From Macrostomum hystrix (Eukaryota; Platyhelminthes; Macrostomidae): DNA of 64,000 nucleotides. Of the stretch, positions 1-28,879 are shown in pieces. The translations under genes were made by a program, and so were the position numbers. The notes below the pieces were generated by a model, which had not been told where the DNA came from, did not search any database, and saw only the letters and a list, made by a program, of their open reading frames with translations. Numbering within the stretch: position 1 is the first letter of the stretch; each line of letters begins with the position of its first letter. The stretch is from NCBI GenBank assembly GCA_950097015.1, contig CATNEN010000007.1, positions 186,001 to 250,000 on the forward strand. Reading direction: 5' to 3'.

Positions 1-53
1 AGGGAGAGGGAGAGGGAGAGGGTGAGGGTGAGGGAGAGCAAGAGGGAGAGGGA
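1..53 (+). repeat. G-rich hexamer tract (AGGGAG)n
   Basis: Runs of GGG separated by AGA/TGA. Cut by the window edge. Compatible with G-quadruplex folding on this strand. Confidence 0.8.
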
Positions 54-1115
54 GTGTGAGAGAGAGCTGCAGGAAAGAGGAGTTTGGTGCCATCAGTTCA
101 GGGAGTAATCGTGAGTATCTAGAGGGACCAAGTATCGACTATTCTCAAATCGGACACGCAGAAGGCCCAAGCAATGCGGAGGTCAGAGTGTACACAAGAG
201 TATTAAATAGCCCCTCACGCAGAAGACAGCTCTTTGGCCCATCTTCGAAATCGAATCAAGTGGATGACGTTGCGTGGCCTCTCTACCGTCTCCAGCCCAG
301 CTGAGTTTGAAATAAAATCCCCAATTATTTGCTCCCAACTTGGTTCTCGCAATGTCTCGGGTTTCCTATCCCGGGAGCTGTAGGACGAGTAGGCCGGCCC
401 TCTAAAAGCTACTTTAGTCAACGAAAAAGGCTGCCCCATGAGAACTGAAAGAAGACGGCTGAAAGACAGAGAGAAAGAGGAGAGGGTAGCCAAGAAGAAA
501 GCACCTTAATTGCACTAAACCTGGGGATCTGAACGATCCGCTTCCATTTTACTCAGAGCCTATACTTGTACCTATCTCTCCTTCTCCGCTATCACGGAAG
601 CGCATTTTCACTTTACCTGTTCGCGGTCCAGTCTTATTCAGCTCACCCTGCCAGGATTTCAAAAATGGGAATAGAATGTTACCTTCTTAGTTCATGTTTT
701 CCCATGTCCATAACACTGAAAACTGAAAAGCTTTTCGCAGATTTTTGTCATAACTTTCAGCCCCCCCATTTTTCTGTGCTTTTAAACTAAAAGGCTATTC
801 TGTGTCATGGTGTTCACACGTGGAAAAAAATCAAATCGTTCACATATCTTTCCGCGCTTTTGGGAATGTGACAAATATTTAGCTTTTTACGTGGATAAAT
901 TTCCACGTGTGTTTATCTGCAACCAGATAAACACACGTGATGTTTAGATGATTGGGCTATTTTGTATATGAACCTGTTCTAATATTCGAAAAACAGTTAT
1001 CAACATAAATTTTTTTTCAACGACAACCTACCAAAACTCGAATAATTTATTTAATCCAGTCCGACATCTGCAGCAACGCCAGCGACCTGATGTCATCCTC
1101 CATGATTGAGGGTGC

Positions 1116-1247
1116 CTACGGCAGCTCCGGTGGGTTCGCTGGCCTCGCCAAGGCATCAGATGTCGTGAGACAGTCGAGGGCTTCCATAGCGGCGAACTCT
1201 TCGTCCATTGTTTCGTCATCGGTGACGTCATCGCGAAGAAGAGCTAT
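1116..1247 (-). CDS. Candidate terminal exon of an unidentified minus-strand gene
   Basis: A pyrimidine-rich run ending cactatag| precedes an open frame with an acidic composition: LLRDDVTDDETMDEEFAAME, then ALDCLTTSDALARPANPPEL and TAG. I do not recognise it. After the TAG the same frame stays open for 20 more codons to a second stop. No partner exon was located, so it could be a pseudogene piece or chance. Confidence 0.25.
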   Translation of the reverse strand: MALLRDDVTDDETMDEEFAAMEALDCLTTSDALARPANPPELP

Positions 1248-1435
1248 AGTGGGTCGAAGCAGCAGCAGCAGTGGCGGAGGTGGCGGCGGCGGCAGTGGCG
1301 TCGGCAGCGATGTCGGCAACGATGACCTCGATGCAGTTTGTAAGCTGATTGGCCCAGAAATAAAACTTCTGCATTTGTGCATCGTTCGGGGGTGAGCCCT
1401 TGTCTCTTCCCTGCTGTACAGAGCTGAGCATGCTG

Positions 1436-1497
1436 TTTCTGAGTTCGCACCCGCGGCGAGGCCACATTTATTTCGGGAGCAGTCGAGGAGGGAGAAC
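1436..1497 (+). mobile_element. SINE fragment (same family as 63272-63625)
   Basis: The core gcgaggccacatttatttcg and the following gcag match the segment just after the tRNA-like head in the long SINE copies. Confidence 0.55.
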
Positions 1498-2302
1498 CCC
1501 CACAAGGTACAGTTGGGCTTGAGAATGAAATATTGATTCGAGTTGTGCTCATGGCTGCTGTTCGACTGTAGCCAAATGAGGCCCGTTGAAGTTACTCGTA
1601 CATTCGTATTTCGATTTTCGATTCGATTTCAATCAAGGACACTATTTTTGTGCTGCACCCGATTGGAACAACTCAAGCACATGAAACTCAAGAACACGGG
1701 CCAACTTTTTGTTGCGCATGTTCTGAGACAAGAATCAAGTTTCCAGCTCTTCCGACTGTCGAGATATTCAATGTTTCTGGCCGAAGGGTGCCTAAGGCTC
1801 CTACACAGCCATCCATCGAGGCCAAAAAAAACTGACGATTGTACATTTTGTTCCGATCATTCGTTTGAACAACACACAATTGTGTGCAGCAAAAACTTCA
1901 ATATTCATTTGATGGAAGCGTGAACTAGCCTTAAATCTGCTTGATAGGGCCCACACCAATAACACCAATAGTACTGCGTAATACAAGTGTAAGAATACGC
2001 TCTATGACTCGCAGTGAGTGTGGCATCAAACGTTGACTCTCGACATAGGAAAAAGTCGCACACGCACACAAATGTACGCCGTCACCACACACACTCTGAG
2101 ATTTGATAATGTCAGTCTTTATGATAGTCTAGAACTCCCGGGACTTCAGTAGGGGTGCATTTATTGCATCATTACTGAACGATGCGCAATGATAAAGCTA
2201 AAAATGACAGTTGAGCTCGATAATTCTTTGGGAGCTTAGGGAGGCCCAGATGTTTTTGTCGCCCTAAAGCATGATCTAATTCTTAATCTGATTCTCTACT
2301 AG

Positions 2303-18261
<15,959 letters not shown>

Positions 18262-19992
18262 GTCACTTGGCGCCGTTTCGTTTCGTTATCTAAAAGTGCT
18301 GTATTGGACTCCGAGCTGTTGAATGCTCAGATCTAAATTATTTTTCAAGAGATTCCTTGTGTTTGTTTACTGCAGCCGGACTTATTTTCTTAGACTCAAA
18401 GCCTGAACGGGTGGATGACCTACTCAAGCTGACAAACTATGCGCCTCCTCCGTCCCCTCAATGACCATGCAGATAGAAAATCACACTGACGCCGGAACTC
18501 GTTTTAGCGGACACATTTCACATTGAAGCCACTCCTAGTTTCGGCAATCTCATAATGATGATTTTTTATTATATTAATAATTATAAATGGCAATGAAACA
18601 AACGGCACACAATTGTAAATCTTTAATGGCAGCATTTTAAGCAGTTTTTGTCTTTGACGTGAAACAAAACGGACAGATTCGCGCGACTGAAAAAAGGAAT
18701 GGGCAAAATAGCAAAACTAAAAACATACTATGACTCGTAAAATAGGATATAGAAAGCTGAGGAAACACAATAAACTTTGCGCTACTGCAGAAACTTTACA
18801 TTTATACTTCATATTACATTCATTTGTTTTACTACTAATAAATGCCTTCATTACAACTACCGTTGCAGTACGTGATCGTGATAATGTAACATTTCAGAGT
18901 GAAACACAAGAAAAAAAGACTAACAAATAAAATAATTATGACAAAAAGTTAAAGTGACGAACAAAACAAACATATTTTCATTTACAAATTTATGACACTG
19001 TATGCAAAGTTCTACATTTGACAGGTTTCAATACTATTTTTCGAATTTCCCTTAGAATTAACAATTCAGACTTCGCAAGATTGGTGAACGAAAGTATTTC
19101 TTTTTAATATTTAATCTATATATTTTCGTATATTTAGTAGTATTTGATTTTAAAACGAATGTATATTTTAATAATTAAATATAGGGTTGTATAAATTGAT
19201 TTCATATTTGTTTATAATATTAAGCCATAAATATATTCGTAGTAATTTATAACATATTAAACTAATTCAAAATTATGCCTTTTTGCTAATAATAAAAGTT
19301 TTCCAATTTCATCATCACTTGAACTATAGTTTCAAAGTATGATTTTTCGTTGCAGAAGTGATTTAAGAGATAAGTTGACAGTTTTGAAGTTAAAAAATTA
19401 CTAATCAGCATCGTCAGCAGAGTCAGAGTAACAAAAAATAAATAAACGTTCGAGAATTAGTTTTTTACAATCAGGGTTAAAGTGGAGTGAAAAAAGCTTC
19501 GTTCTTTTAGAATATAATAATGCTACTTATAGTAGGCTTTTTGTTTACTTGAAGAAAATTAGCATTGCCAGCAGTAGCTGCAGCCTCGCATCAATGATCC
19601 AACACCGAGTATGCTTCAGTCGCATTAGTTTATAATGAAAATGGACGGCACAAAAATTCTGAGTCTATTTTAGGACCGCTTTGACTTCGTCTTGACCAAG
19701 AGTCATGAGTTCGAATTTGTGGCTAAACTGCATTCATTTGGTCACATAGTCAGACAGTGAATGCATGGGGGGCATTTTGGGTAATACATTTTTTGTACAT
19801 TGAGTGTGTACACTGCCTGCCAATGAGAAACATGAGTGCGTGCGTTTCTAACATTAAAAAAAAGAAATAACAAAGCTTGCTATAGCACAGTTATTTTAAC
19901 ACAATTATCACAGAACAAAACAAAAACATGTTAATAATAATTTTTCCAAGACCTGAGACTAGAAATTCAAGGCGCTAGACACAATAGTCATT
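18262..19992. other. Tail-to-tail intergenic region with 3' UTRs
   Basis: AT-rich gap between the plus-strand TGA (18261) and the minus-strand TAA (19993). AATAAA occurs on the plus strand at 18769 and 18837. On the minus strand the corresponding motif appears at about 18565-18570, so 3' UTRs could overlap. A decayed SINE-like stretch lies around 19690-19840 (gtgtacactgcctgccaatg). No coding sequence seen. Confidence 0.75.
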
Positions 19993-20133
19993 TTATCTGA
20001 ATATTGTCCGCAGTTGCTCCTGCGAGGGAGCCCGGATGCCAACAACTCGATCGGACGACGCCGCGCCGCCGCCGACCTCCGCCTGGGTGTCGGACAGGTT
20101 CTGCACCGCGTCCTCGCTGGTGGAGCCTTCGGA
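19993..20133 (-). CDS. Cav3 (CACNA1G/H/I-like): Cav3 terminal exon 29
   Basis: The acceptor is tttacccgcag| and the stop TAA is at 19995-19993, 46 codons. It reads [20 protein letters not shown], a short Gly/Ala run and [12 protein letters not shown]. There is no recognised motif. Phase with exon 28 and the clean acceptor support it. Confidence 0.85.
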   Translation of the reverse strand, partial: SEGSTSEDAVQNLSDTQAEVGGGAASSDRVVGIRAPSQEQLRTIFR

Positions 20134-23100
20134 CTGCGGGTAAATTAAATTTTCAGTAGAAGTTACGTCAGTAGATGTGTCAGTAGATGTGTCAGTAGAT
20201 GTGTCAGTAGATGTGTCAGTAGATGTGTCAGTAGATGTGTCAGTAGATGTGTCAGTAGATGTGCCGTTTGTTGTGTCAGTAGATGTGTCAGTAGATGTCT
20301 CAGTAGATGTGTCAGTAGATGTGTCAGTAGATGTCTCAGTAGATGTGTCAGTAGATGTGTCGGTAGATGTGTCAGTAGATGTGTCAGTAGATGTGTCAGT
20401 AGATGTGTCAGTAGATGTGTCAGTAGATGTGTCAGTAGATGTGTCAGTAGATGTGTCAGTAGATGTGTCAGTAGATGTTTCAGTAGATGTGCCAGTTTGT
20501 TGTGTCAGTAGATGTGTCAGTAGATGTGTCAGTAGATGTGTCAGTAGATGTTTCAGTAGATGTGTCAGTTTGATGTGTCAGTTTGATGTGTCAGTTTGTT
20601 GTGTCAGTAGATGTGTCAGTAGAGGTGTTAGTAGAGAGATGTCAGTAGATGTGTCAGTAGAGGTGTTAGTAGAGAGATATCAGTAGATGTGTCAGTTGAT
20701 GTGTCAGTTTGATGTGTCAGTAGATTTTTCAGTTTGGTGTGTCGGTTTGTTGTTGTCATTAGATGTGTCAGTTTGTTGTGCCAGTAGATATGTCAGGTCA
20801 ATCCCACGCTCACCTCTTTGACTTCCCTCTGTCGTCTCTCACGCTGCCGCTGACTCTCCCGATTCTCTTCCTCGAGTTCGCGGCGGATCTCTTTCTCCAG
20901 CTCGTCATCGTCGGACATCATCTTGTGCGACTCCTGGGGCCGAGTGAAAACGAGCAAGAATTTAACTTCTGCAGGCCTCAGAGACTGACAAGGAAGTGCA
21001 AACTCTACTCCCACACTATAGATTATAATACTCAGTCTTTTCTATTCAATATGCGAGCTATATCCCCATGCCTGCCCTTGTCCACCCACTCTACCCTTGT
21101 ACACCCACTCTACCATTGTCCATCCACTCTACCCTTGTACACCCACTCTACCATTGTCCACCCACTCTACCATTGTCCACCCACTCTACCATTGTACACC
21201 CCACTCTACCATTGTACACCCCACTCTACCCTTGTACACCCCACTCTACCATTGTACACCCCACTCTACCCTTGTACACCCACTCTACCATTGTACACCC
21301 CACTCTACCCTTGTACACCCACTCTACCATTGTCCACCCACTCTACCATTGTACACCCCACTCTACCATTGTACACCCCACTCTACCCTTGTACACCCAC
21401 TCTATCATTGTACACCCCACTCTACCCTTGTACACCCACTCTACCATTGTCCACCCACTCTACCATTGTACACCCCACTCTACCATTGTACACCCCACTC
21501 TACCCTTGTACACCCACTCTACCATTGTACACCCCACTCTACCCTTGTACACCCACTCTACCATTGTCCACCCACTCTACCATTGTACACCCCACTCTAC
21601 CATTGTACACCCCACTCTACCCTTGTACACCCCACTCTACCCTTGTACACCCCACTCTACCCTAGTACACCCCACTCTACCATTGTCCACCCACTCTACC
21701 TTTGTACACCCCACTCTACCCTTGTACACCCACTCTACCCTTGTACACCCACTCTACCCTTGTCCACCCACTCTACCCTTGTACACCCACTCTACCCTTG
21801 TACACCCACTCTACCCTTGTACACCCCACTCTACCCTTGTACACCCCACTCTACCCTTGCACAGCCCACTCTACCCTTGTCCACCCACACTAACCTTGTC
21901 TGTCTTAACCCAACCCACTGAAGCCTTCAACGCTACTCCAGCCGACCAGAACTTACCTCCAGGTGCTTCATGAGCACAGCCACTACGACATTAACCAGTA
22001 CGAACTGGGCCATGAGCACAAACACCACAAAGTAGATTGGTGCAAAAACTCCGGAAACGCAGCAGTTCTTGACGCAGCTGTCGCTGGAGTCGCACTTGCC
22101 GCGCAGCGTGTCCTTCATGATGCCGTTCCAGTTGTCGCCGGTGGCGATACGAAACAGAGTCAGGAAGGCCATGCCGAAGTTCTCAAAGTGAGCATGACGG
22201 CTGAGACCAACGCAGGGATTGTCCAGCGAGCATTCTGAAACCAAGTGGCGGAGCGGTCGGTAGCGACTTGCCTTGCAAATCAACTCACAATGTACAGTGA
22301 GAGACAGATGTACACCCCTGTGCATTAATATTTGTTGCATTGACTCACCCAGTCGACCGAAAAGCTCGACTCCCAGGGCAGCAAAGATGTAGAACAGCAG
22401 GAAGAAGAGCAGGCCGAGATTTCCCACCTGCGGCAGGGCCTGGATGACCGTGTCCAGCAGGGCCCTGATGCCTTTGGCCATCTTCAACAGCTTCAGCACT
22501 GGACGTGGCGGGGATAGGACCCACAGGTTTGGTTGCTATGGGTTAAAAGTGAATTATTGCAACTACAGAAACAGATTCTCACCTCTAGCGATCCTCAAAA
22601 CGCGCATAACTCTAATAATTGTGGGATTGATTGGGATAACTTTGGACTGCATCTCCTCCAGGATGATGCCGGCAATGGACAGCATGACAATGAGAATGTC
22701 CAACTGGTTCCATCTGTAACAGGAGCAAGTGGGGTTAGCAAAGTCTCTGATTGGTTGTTATTTTCGCCGCAAAAAAAGTCAGCCAGCCAATCAGAGAGCT
22801 TCTGTCACCTGTCCTTCATATATCTGGCCAGGCCCAGCGCGAAAACTTTAAAGATTGCCTCCACGATAAACACCGACGTGAAAACGTAGTTTGTGATTTT
22901 CAAACCCGTCTCGAGTTCCTGAAATTTAAATATGTACATATGTACAGTCACATCTGTCACTCCCCTCATTCCAACTTTCCCACCCTTCATTCAAACTTTC
23001 CCACCCTTCATTCCCACTTTCCCACCCTTCATTCCAACTTTCCCACTCTTAATACCAACTTTCCCACCCTTCATTCCAACTTTCCCACCCTTCATTCCAA

Positions 23101-26100
23101 AAACTTTCCCTCCCTTCATTCCAACTTTCCCACTCTTCATTCCAACTTTCCCACCCTTCATACCAACTTTCCTACTCTTCATTCCAACTTTCCCACCCTT
23201 CATTCCAACTTTCCCACTCTTCATTCCAACTTTCCCACCCTTCATACCAACTTTCCCACCCTTCATTCCAACTTTCCCACCCTTCATTCCCACTTTCCCA
23301 CCCTTCATTCCAACTTTCCCACCCTTCATACCAACTTTCCCACCCTTCATTCCAAAAACTTTCCCTCCCTTCATTCCAACTTTCCCACCCTTCATTCCAA
23401 CTTTCCCACCCTTCATTCCAACTTTCCCACCCTTCATTCCAACTTTCCCACCCTTCATTCCAACCATCCTCGCACCGGAGGCATCATATAGAACTCCATA
23501 GCCATGGTGATGACGTTAACGCCGATGATGGTGGCAATGACCAGGTCAAAGTACTTGCTGTCCACAAAGCGGTGCACGGTGGTTCGCCAGGGCGAGTAGT
23601 TAGCCCAATAGGGCACTGCCCGAATGCCTGCGTGGAATTGTGTGCCAGTTAAAACTAGGATTTCCGAATTCAAACCGAACCTAAAATTTATTAACCTAAA
23701 ACCTGAATTCCGAACACCCGATTAGCGAAATCCGAAACTTGAGACTTGACAATTAAACCCTAAAATTTGATATAAAATTTGATTTGAAAAAAACACGAAA
23801 CCTGAACCCTAAAAAACAAGCCACGAAACATGAAACCTAAAACCTGAACCCCAAAACCTGAACCTCTAAACATGAACCCCTAAACCTGAACCTCTAAACC
23901 TGAACCCCATAACCTGAACCCTAAAACCTGAACCCCAAAACCTGAACCCCAAAACCTGAACCCTTAAACCTGAACCCCTAAACCTGAACCTCTTACCCTG
24001 AACCTCTAAACCCGAACCTCTTAACCTGAACCTCTAAACCCGAACCTCTTAACCTGAACCTCTAAACCCGAACCTCTTAACCTGAACCTCTAAACCTGAA
24101 CCTCTAAACCTGAACCTCTTAACCTGAACCCCTAAACCTGAACCTCTAAACCTGAACCCCTAAACCTGAACCTCTAAACCTGAACCCAAAAACCTAAACC
24201 TGAACCTCTTAACCTGAACCTCTAAACCTGAACCTCTTAACCTGAACCTCTTAACCTGAACCCCTAAACCTGAACCTCTAAACCTGAACCTCTAGACCTG
24301 AACCTCTAAACCTGAACCCCTAAACCTGAACCTCTAAACCTGAACCCAAAAACCTAAACCTGAACCTCTTAACCTGAACCCAAAAACCTGAACCTCTAAA
24401 CCTGAACTCTAAACCTGAACCCCTAAACCTGAACCTCTTAGTGTCTTAGTGGTTAGTGGTTTTGCCACCAGACACCCCGACGAGAATCGTCGAATATCCC
24501 GACGATGCCGATGTTTTGTGATTCTGGATGTTGTTCCATCGGATAGAGCGGAAAATTTTAGCCCGTGTTCTGGACTTTCATGGCGGTTCATTGAATATTT
24601 TGAGAGATGCTGAAAAAATGAAATACCCCCTTGATCTTTCTACTGCAGTTGAAACCCGATCAGTTCCATCGAGACTCACGTCGCTTCTTCTTCTCCATCC
24701 GTCTGGCCCGCTTAGCAGCCCGCCGCGCCTTCTCCTCCTTCTCCTGGCTGGCCCGGCACTTGTGGAAGTTCTCAACCACCACGCCAACGAACATGTTGAG
24801 CACGAAGAATCCCACAAGCAGCAGGAACGAGATGAAGTACAGCAGCAGCCATTCGTTGTGATTCTCCTTTGGCTGCATGTCAACACCGACCGCGTCGATG
24901 CCAGTGTACATGATCTGCACCCAGCCGTCCTTGGAGGACAGGACGAACAGGGTCATCAGAGCCTGCGGGAGCGTTTCACAAACCTGTGAGACATGTTGTG
25001 AGATTTCGGGTTGGTGGAAGCACCCGGTTTTTAGCTGTTTAGAGCTTTAGAACCGGTAGGTGTACTTTAGCTAGGCGACAGTCCATGGACTGTAAGTTTG
25101 GTCCCTCCATCCCACTGGGTCCTTGGAATGGGTCTCGGGAGTCATGCGTGGTGTTTCTTGAAGTTTGGACCGACTAACATTTGTAGAATCAGTACTGATA
25201 AGTATAGATAACAACGGCAATCAGCTCGGTGAACAGGTTTGATTACCTGGCCAAGATTATCAAAGTTATACAGGTGTCTTTTCCAGGTGTTTCTCTTATC
25301 GGCCAGGCACTCGGTGACATTCGTCACCCGTTTCACATTGGGACCGTCGCAATAAAAGAATTTTCCTTTGAACAGCTGCACGCCAAGAATGCCGAATATG
25401 ATGAAGAAGGTGCAGCAGATGAGCACAATGTTGCCAATTGGTCTCAGCGAGGACAGCAGAGTCTGCACCACCAGTTTGAGCCCGGGCGCACGGCTAATCA
25501 CTCGCAGAGGTCGCAAAGTTCTCAACAATCTGAATACGCGCAGAATGCCAAATATGCGACTACTGCTACCCACAAGTAGTGTGATGAGAATGTCAACCAG
25601 GGACACAACAACCAGAAGGCCGTCCATGACATTCCAGCCGCTGTGCAGGTAGGTATGAGTCCCCAGTACCAGGCCTTTGGATAGCACTTTGATCAGCATC
25701 TCCAATGTGAATATGAAGGTGAAAGCGTTATTGCTAACGCTGAGGAACTGCCGTTCCTAGTGAAGAGTTTTAGAATTCACATTAAAAGTACATAAAGTGA
25801 AAAAATAGCTACAACGGTTGGAACTGGCACTATATTCCCATTTCAGCCTCACAATGCTGTCCTGTGGTATCGATGGCCTCTCCATAGCCAGCGTGATGCA
25901 GTTGAGAGCAATGAAGAATAGCACCGTGTAATCGAACCATTTCTGCGAGGTGATGGCCTGGCACACTTTGCGGAATCTGCGGGACCGTGGGGGCTATGGT
26001 GGGCTTAGTCGTGGCCAATAAATTTACACTGAATGGATGTACATTGGTTGAGGTGGGCTTAGTCGTGGCCAGTCCAATAAATCTACACTGAATGGATGTA

Positions 26101-28840
26101 CATTGGTTGAGGTGGGCTTAGTCGTGGCCAATCATGCCACCACCATTAACCACCATATTTAGTGATCGATATGGTGTACACAAAAATCGGTCTTTCGTTT
26201 TGGGAGCTTTCGCGAAGTAGGCAGTGGGTATTTGAAATACTCCCGTGGTCTTCTACTGGTGAATTATGAACCCGCCACCTCACTCCGCAGTATGTTCAAT
26301 CTAAAATTAGAATTTCGGAATGTACACATGGGGTAGGGGGCGCTGCAATTTGGAAGTTGAATGTACATTTACAGAGAGGAAAGGAGACGAAACCCGTCAT
26401 ATTGTGTCACATTAAAATTCAACCAAAGTCAGCAGCACAAAACAAATAGCTGCTCCTTATTGATAAGGCCGATTTAACTTCTTTTTGAGAAAGAAGAAAT
26501 TTTAGAATTTTTTTGAGAAGCTACTCACGGATTATCTGGCCCGAAAATGTACAAAGCATAGTCTTGCCGGGCGATGAATAACTTCTCCAGCCAGTTGGAT
26601 TGCTGTAATTCAGGAGACTTATAAATGCATTGTGGGGAGATTAGAGTAATCAGAGTGACAGAGAGATAGGGAGAGTGAAGTGTGGCAAAGATAAGGAGAG
26701 TGAAAGAGATATGATGAGAGTGAATAGTAACAGCGATAAGGAGAGGGAAGAATGACAGAGATATGATGAGAGTGAATAGTAACAGCGATAAGGAGAGGGA
26801 AGAATGACAGAGATATGATGAGATTGAATAGTAACAGCGATAAGGAGAGGGAAGAATGACAGAGATATGATGAGAGTGAATAGTGACAGCGATAAGGAGA
26901 TGGAAGAGTGACAGAGAGATGATGAGAGTGAAGAGTGACAGAGAGATGATGAGAGTGAATAGTGACAGAGAGATGATGAGAGTGAATAGTAACAGCGATA
27001 AGGAGATGGAAGAGTGACAGAGAGATGATGAGAGTGAAGAGTGACAGAGAGATGATGAGAGTGAATAGTGACAGAGAGATGATGAGAGTGAATAGTAACA
27101 GCGATAAGGAGAGGGAAGAGTGACAGAGAGATAATGAGAGTGAAGTGTGGCAAAGATAAGGAGAGTGAAAGAGATATGATGAGAGTGAATAGTAACAAAG
27201 ATAAGGAGAGAGAAGAATGACAGAGATATGATGAGAGTGAAGAGTGACAGAGATAAGGAGAGTGGAGAGTGGAGAGTTACAGAGCGATAAGGATCGAGGG
27301 GGTGAGTGACAGAGATCTGAGGATCTCTGTTTAATGGGCAAAGGGACTGACGGAGGAGGTGTCGTCCAGGCTTCCGTCGCTGGAGTTGCTGTCTTTAACC
27401 GCAGCCGCAGCCACTGCAGCCGCCGAAGCCGATAGGGTCTGAGGTCGCACGGCAGCCGAGCTGCGGTTCGATCTTCGACTTCCCGGCTGGGACCGGTTGC
27501 TGGCGAAACTGCCGACGGTTGGCGCCGGTGGCGACTCGTCCGCTGCTGCGACAGCGACGGCGCCGGCAGCAGACCCGGTTGCTTCTGGCGGCGTCGGGGT
27601 CCGGAAGACGCGGCCGTTGCTTCGTTGACATCGGATTGCCGAGGAAGCGGGAATGCCGTTGCAGACGCCACCTGATCCTCCACTGATGTCGAATTGGTTG
27701 GTTTTGCAGCGTTTTTCATGTGCGTTTGTTAAGTCATAGAAGTCTGAGTATCTATCTCAATGGGAGAGAGGGTGAGACAGTGGGAGAGGATGAGAGACAG
27801 TAGGAGAGGATGAGAGACAGTAGGAGAGGATGGGAGACAGTGGGAGAAGATGAGAGACAGTAGGAGAGGATGAGAGACAGTAGGAGAGGATGAGAGACAG
27901 TAGGAGATGATGAGAGACAGTGGGAGAGGATGAGAGACAGTGGGAGAAGATGAGAGACAGTAGGAGAGGATGAGAGACAGTAGGAGAGGATGAGAGACAG
28001 TAGGAGAGGATGAGAGACAGTAGGAGAGGATGAGAGACAGTAGGAGAGGATGGGAGACAGTGGGAGAGGATGAGAGACAGTAGGAGAGGATGAGAGACAG
28101 TAGGAGAGGATGGGAGACATTGGGAGAGGATGAGAGACAGTAGGAGAGGATGAGAGACAGTAGGAGAGGATGAGAGACAGTAGGAGAGGATGAGAGACAG
28201 TAGGAGAGGATGAGAGACAGTGGGAGAGGATGGGAGACAGTAGGAGAGGATGAGAGACAGTAGGAGAGGATGAGAGACAGTAGGAGAGGATGGGAGACAT
28301 TGGGAGAGGATGAGAGACAGTAGGAGAGGATGAGAGACAGTAGGAGAGGAAAAGAGACAGTGGGAGAGGATGGGAGACAGTAGGAGAGGATGAGAGACAG
28401 TAGGAGAGGATGAGAGACAGTAGGAGAGGATGAGAGACAGTGGGAGAAGATGAGAGACAGTAGGAGAAGATGAGAGACAATAGGAGAGGATGAGAGACAG
28501 TGGGAGAAGATGAGAGACAGTAGGAGAAGATGAGAGACAGTAGGAGAGGATGAGAGACAGTGGGAGTGGATTGGGGCGGATAAAATAGCATGAAATCATC
28601 CTCACACCCTCACCATAATCCAACGCCGCCACCTGCACAGTTGCTGCCTTTGCTGACTTTCTCATTCGACAACGGAGACTGCTGGCTACTCGACTTTTCA
28701 TTCTGCCAGAAAAACGGATATCATTTTACGAGTGTCTAGCGATACAAATAACACAAAATGGATTTACCGGAAGTGATCTGTCGATTGTGTCGATGCTGGA
28801 AGAGCTGCATTGAAATGGTTGGGCATTGTACAGTGTTAAT

Positions 28841-28879
<39 letters not shown>

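Larger units (their letters stand above)
54..2302. other. Region upstream of the first recognised SRCIN1-like exon
   Basis: No confident gene. It holds an AGC/GGC triplet-rich patch (about 1258-1310), a SINE scrap near 1436-1497 and the weak minus-strand exon candidate at 1116-1247. The missing 5' exon(s) of the SRCIN1-like gene may be here, but none could be fixed by splice sites and homology. Confidence 0.5.

Noticed and set aside
20177-20686. Ser-Val-Asp-Val repeat protein
   Set aside because: 12 bp unit read in frame. Lies in the intron between Cav3 exons 28 and 29.
21068-21973. 301-codon plus-strand frame and two others over the 18-19-bp array
   Set aside because: Open in all phases because the unit lacks stops. 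Antisense to Cav3 and flanked by well-supported channel exons.
27752-28701. 314- and 279-codon minus-strand frames in the 20-bp array
   Set aside because: Repetitive Ser/Leu peptides from a stop-free unit. Only the short part at 28614-28702 is a supported exon, and in another phase.
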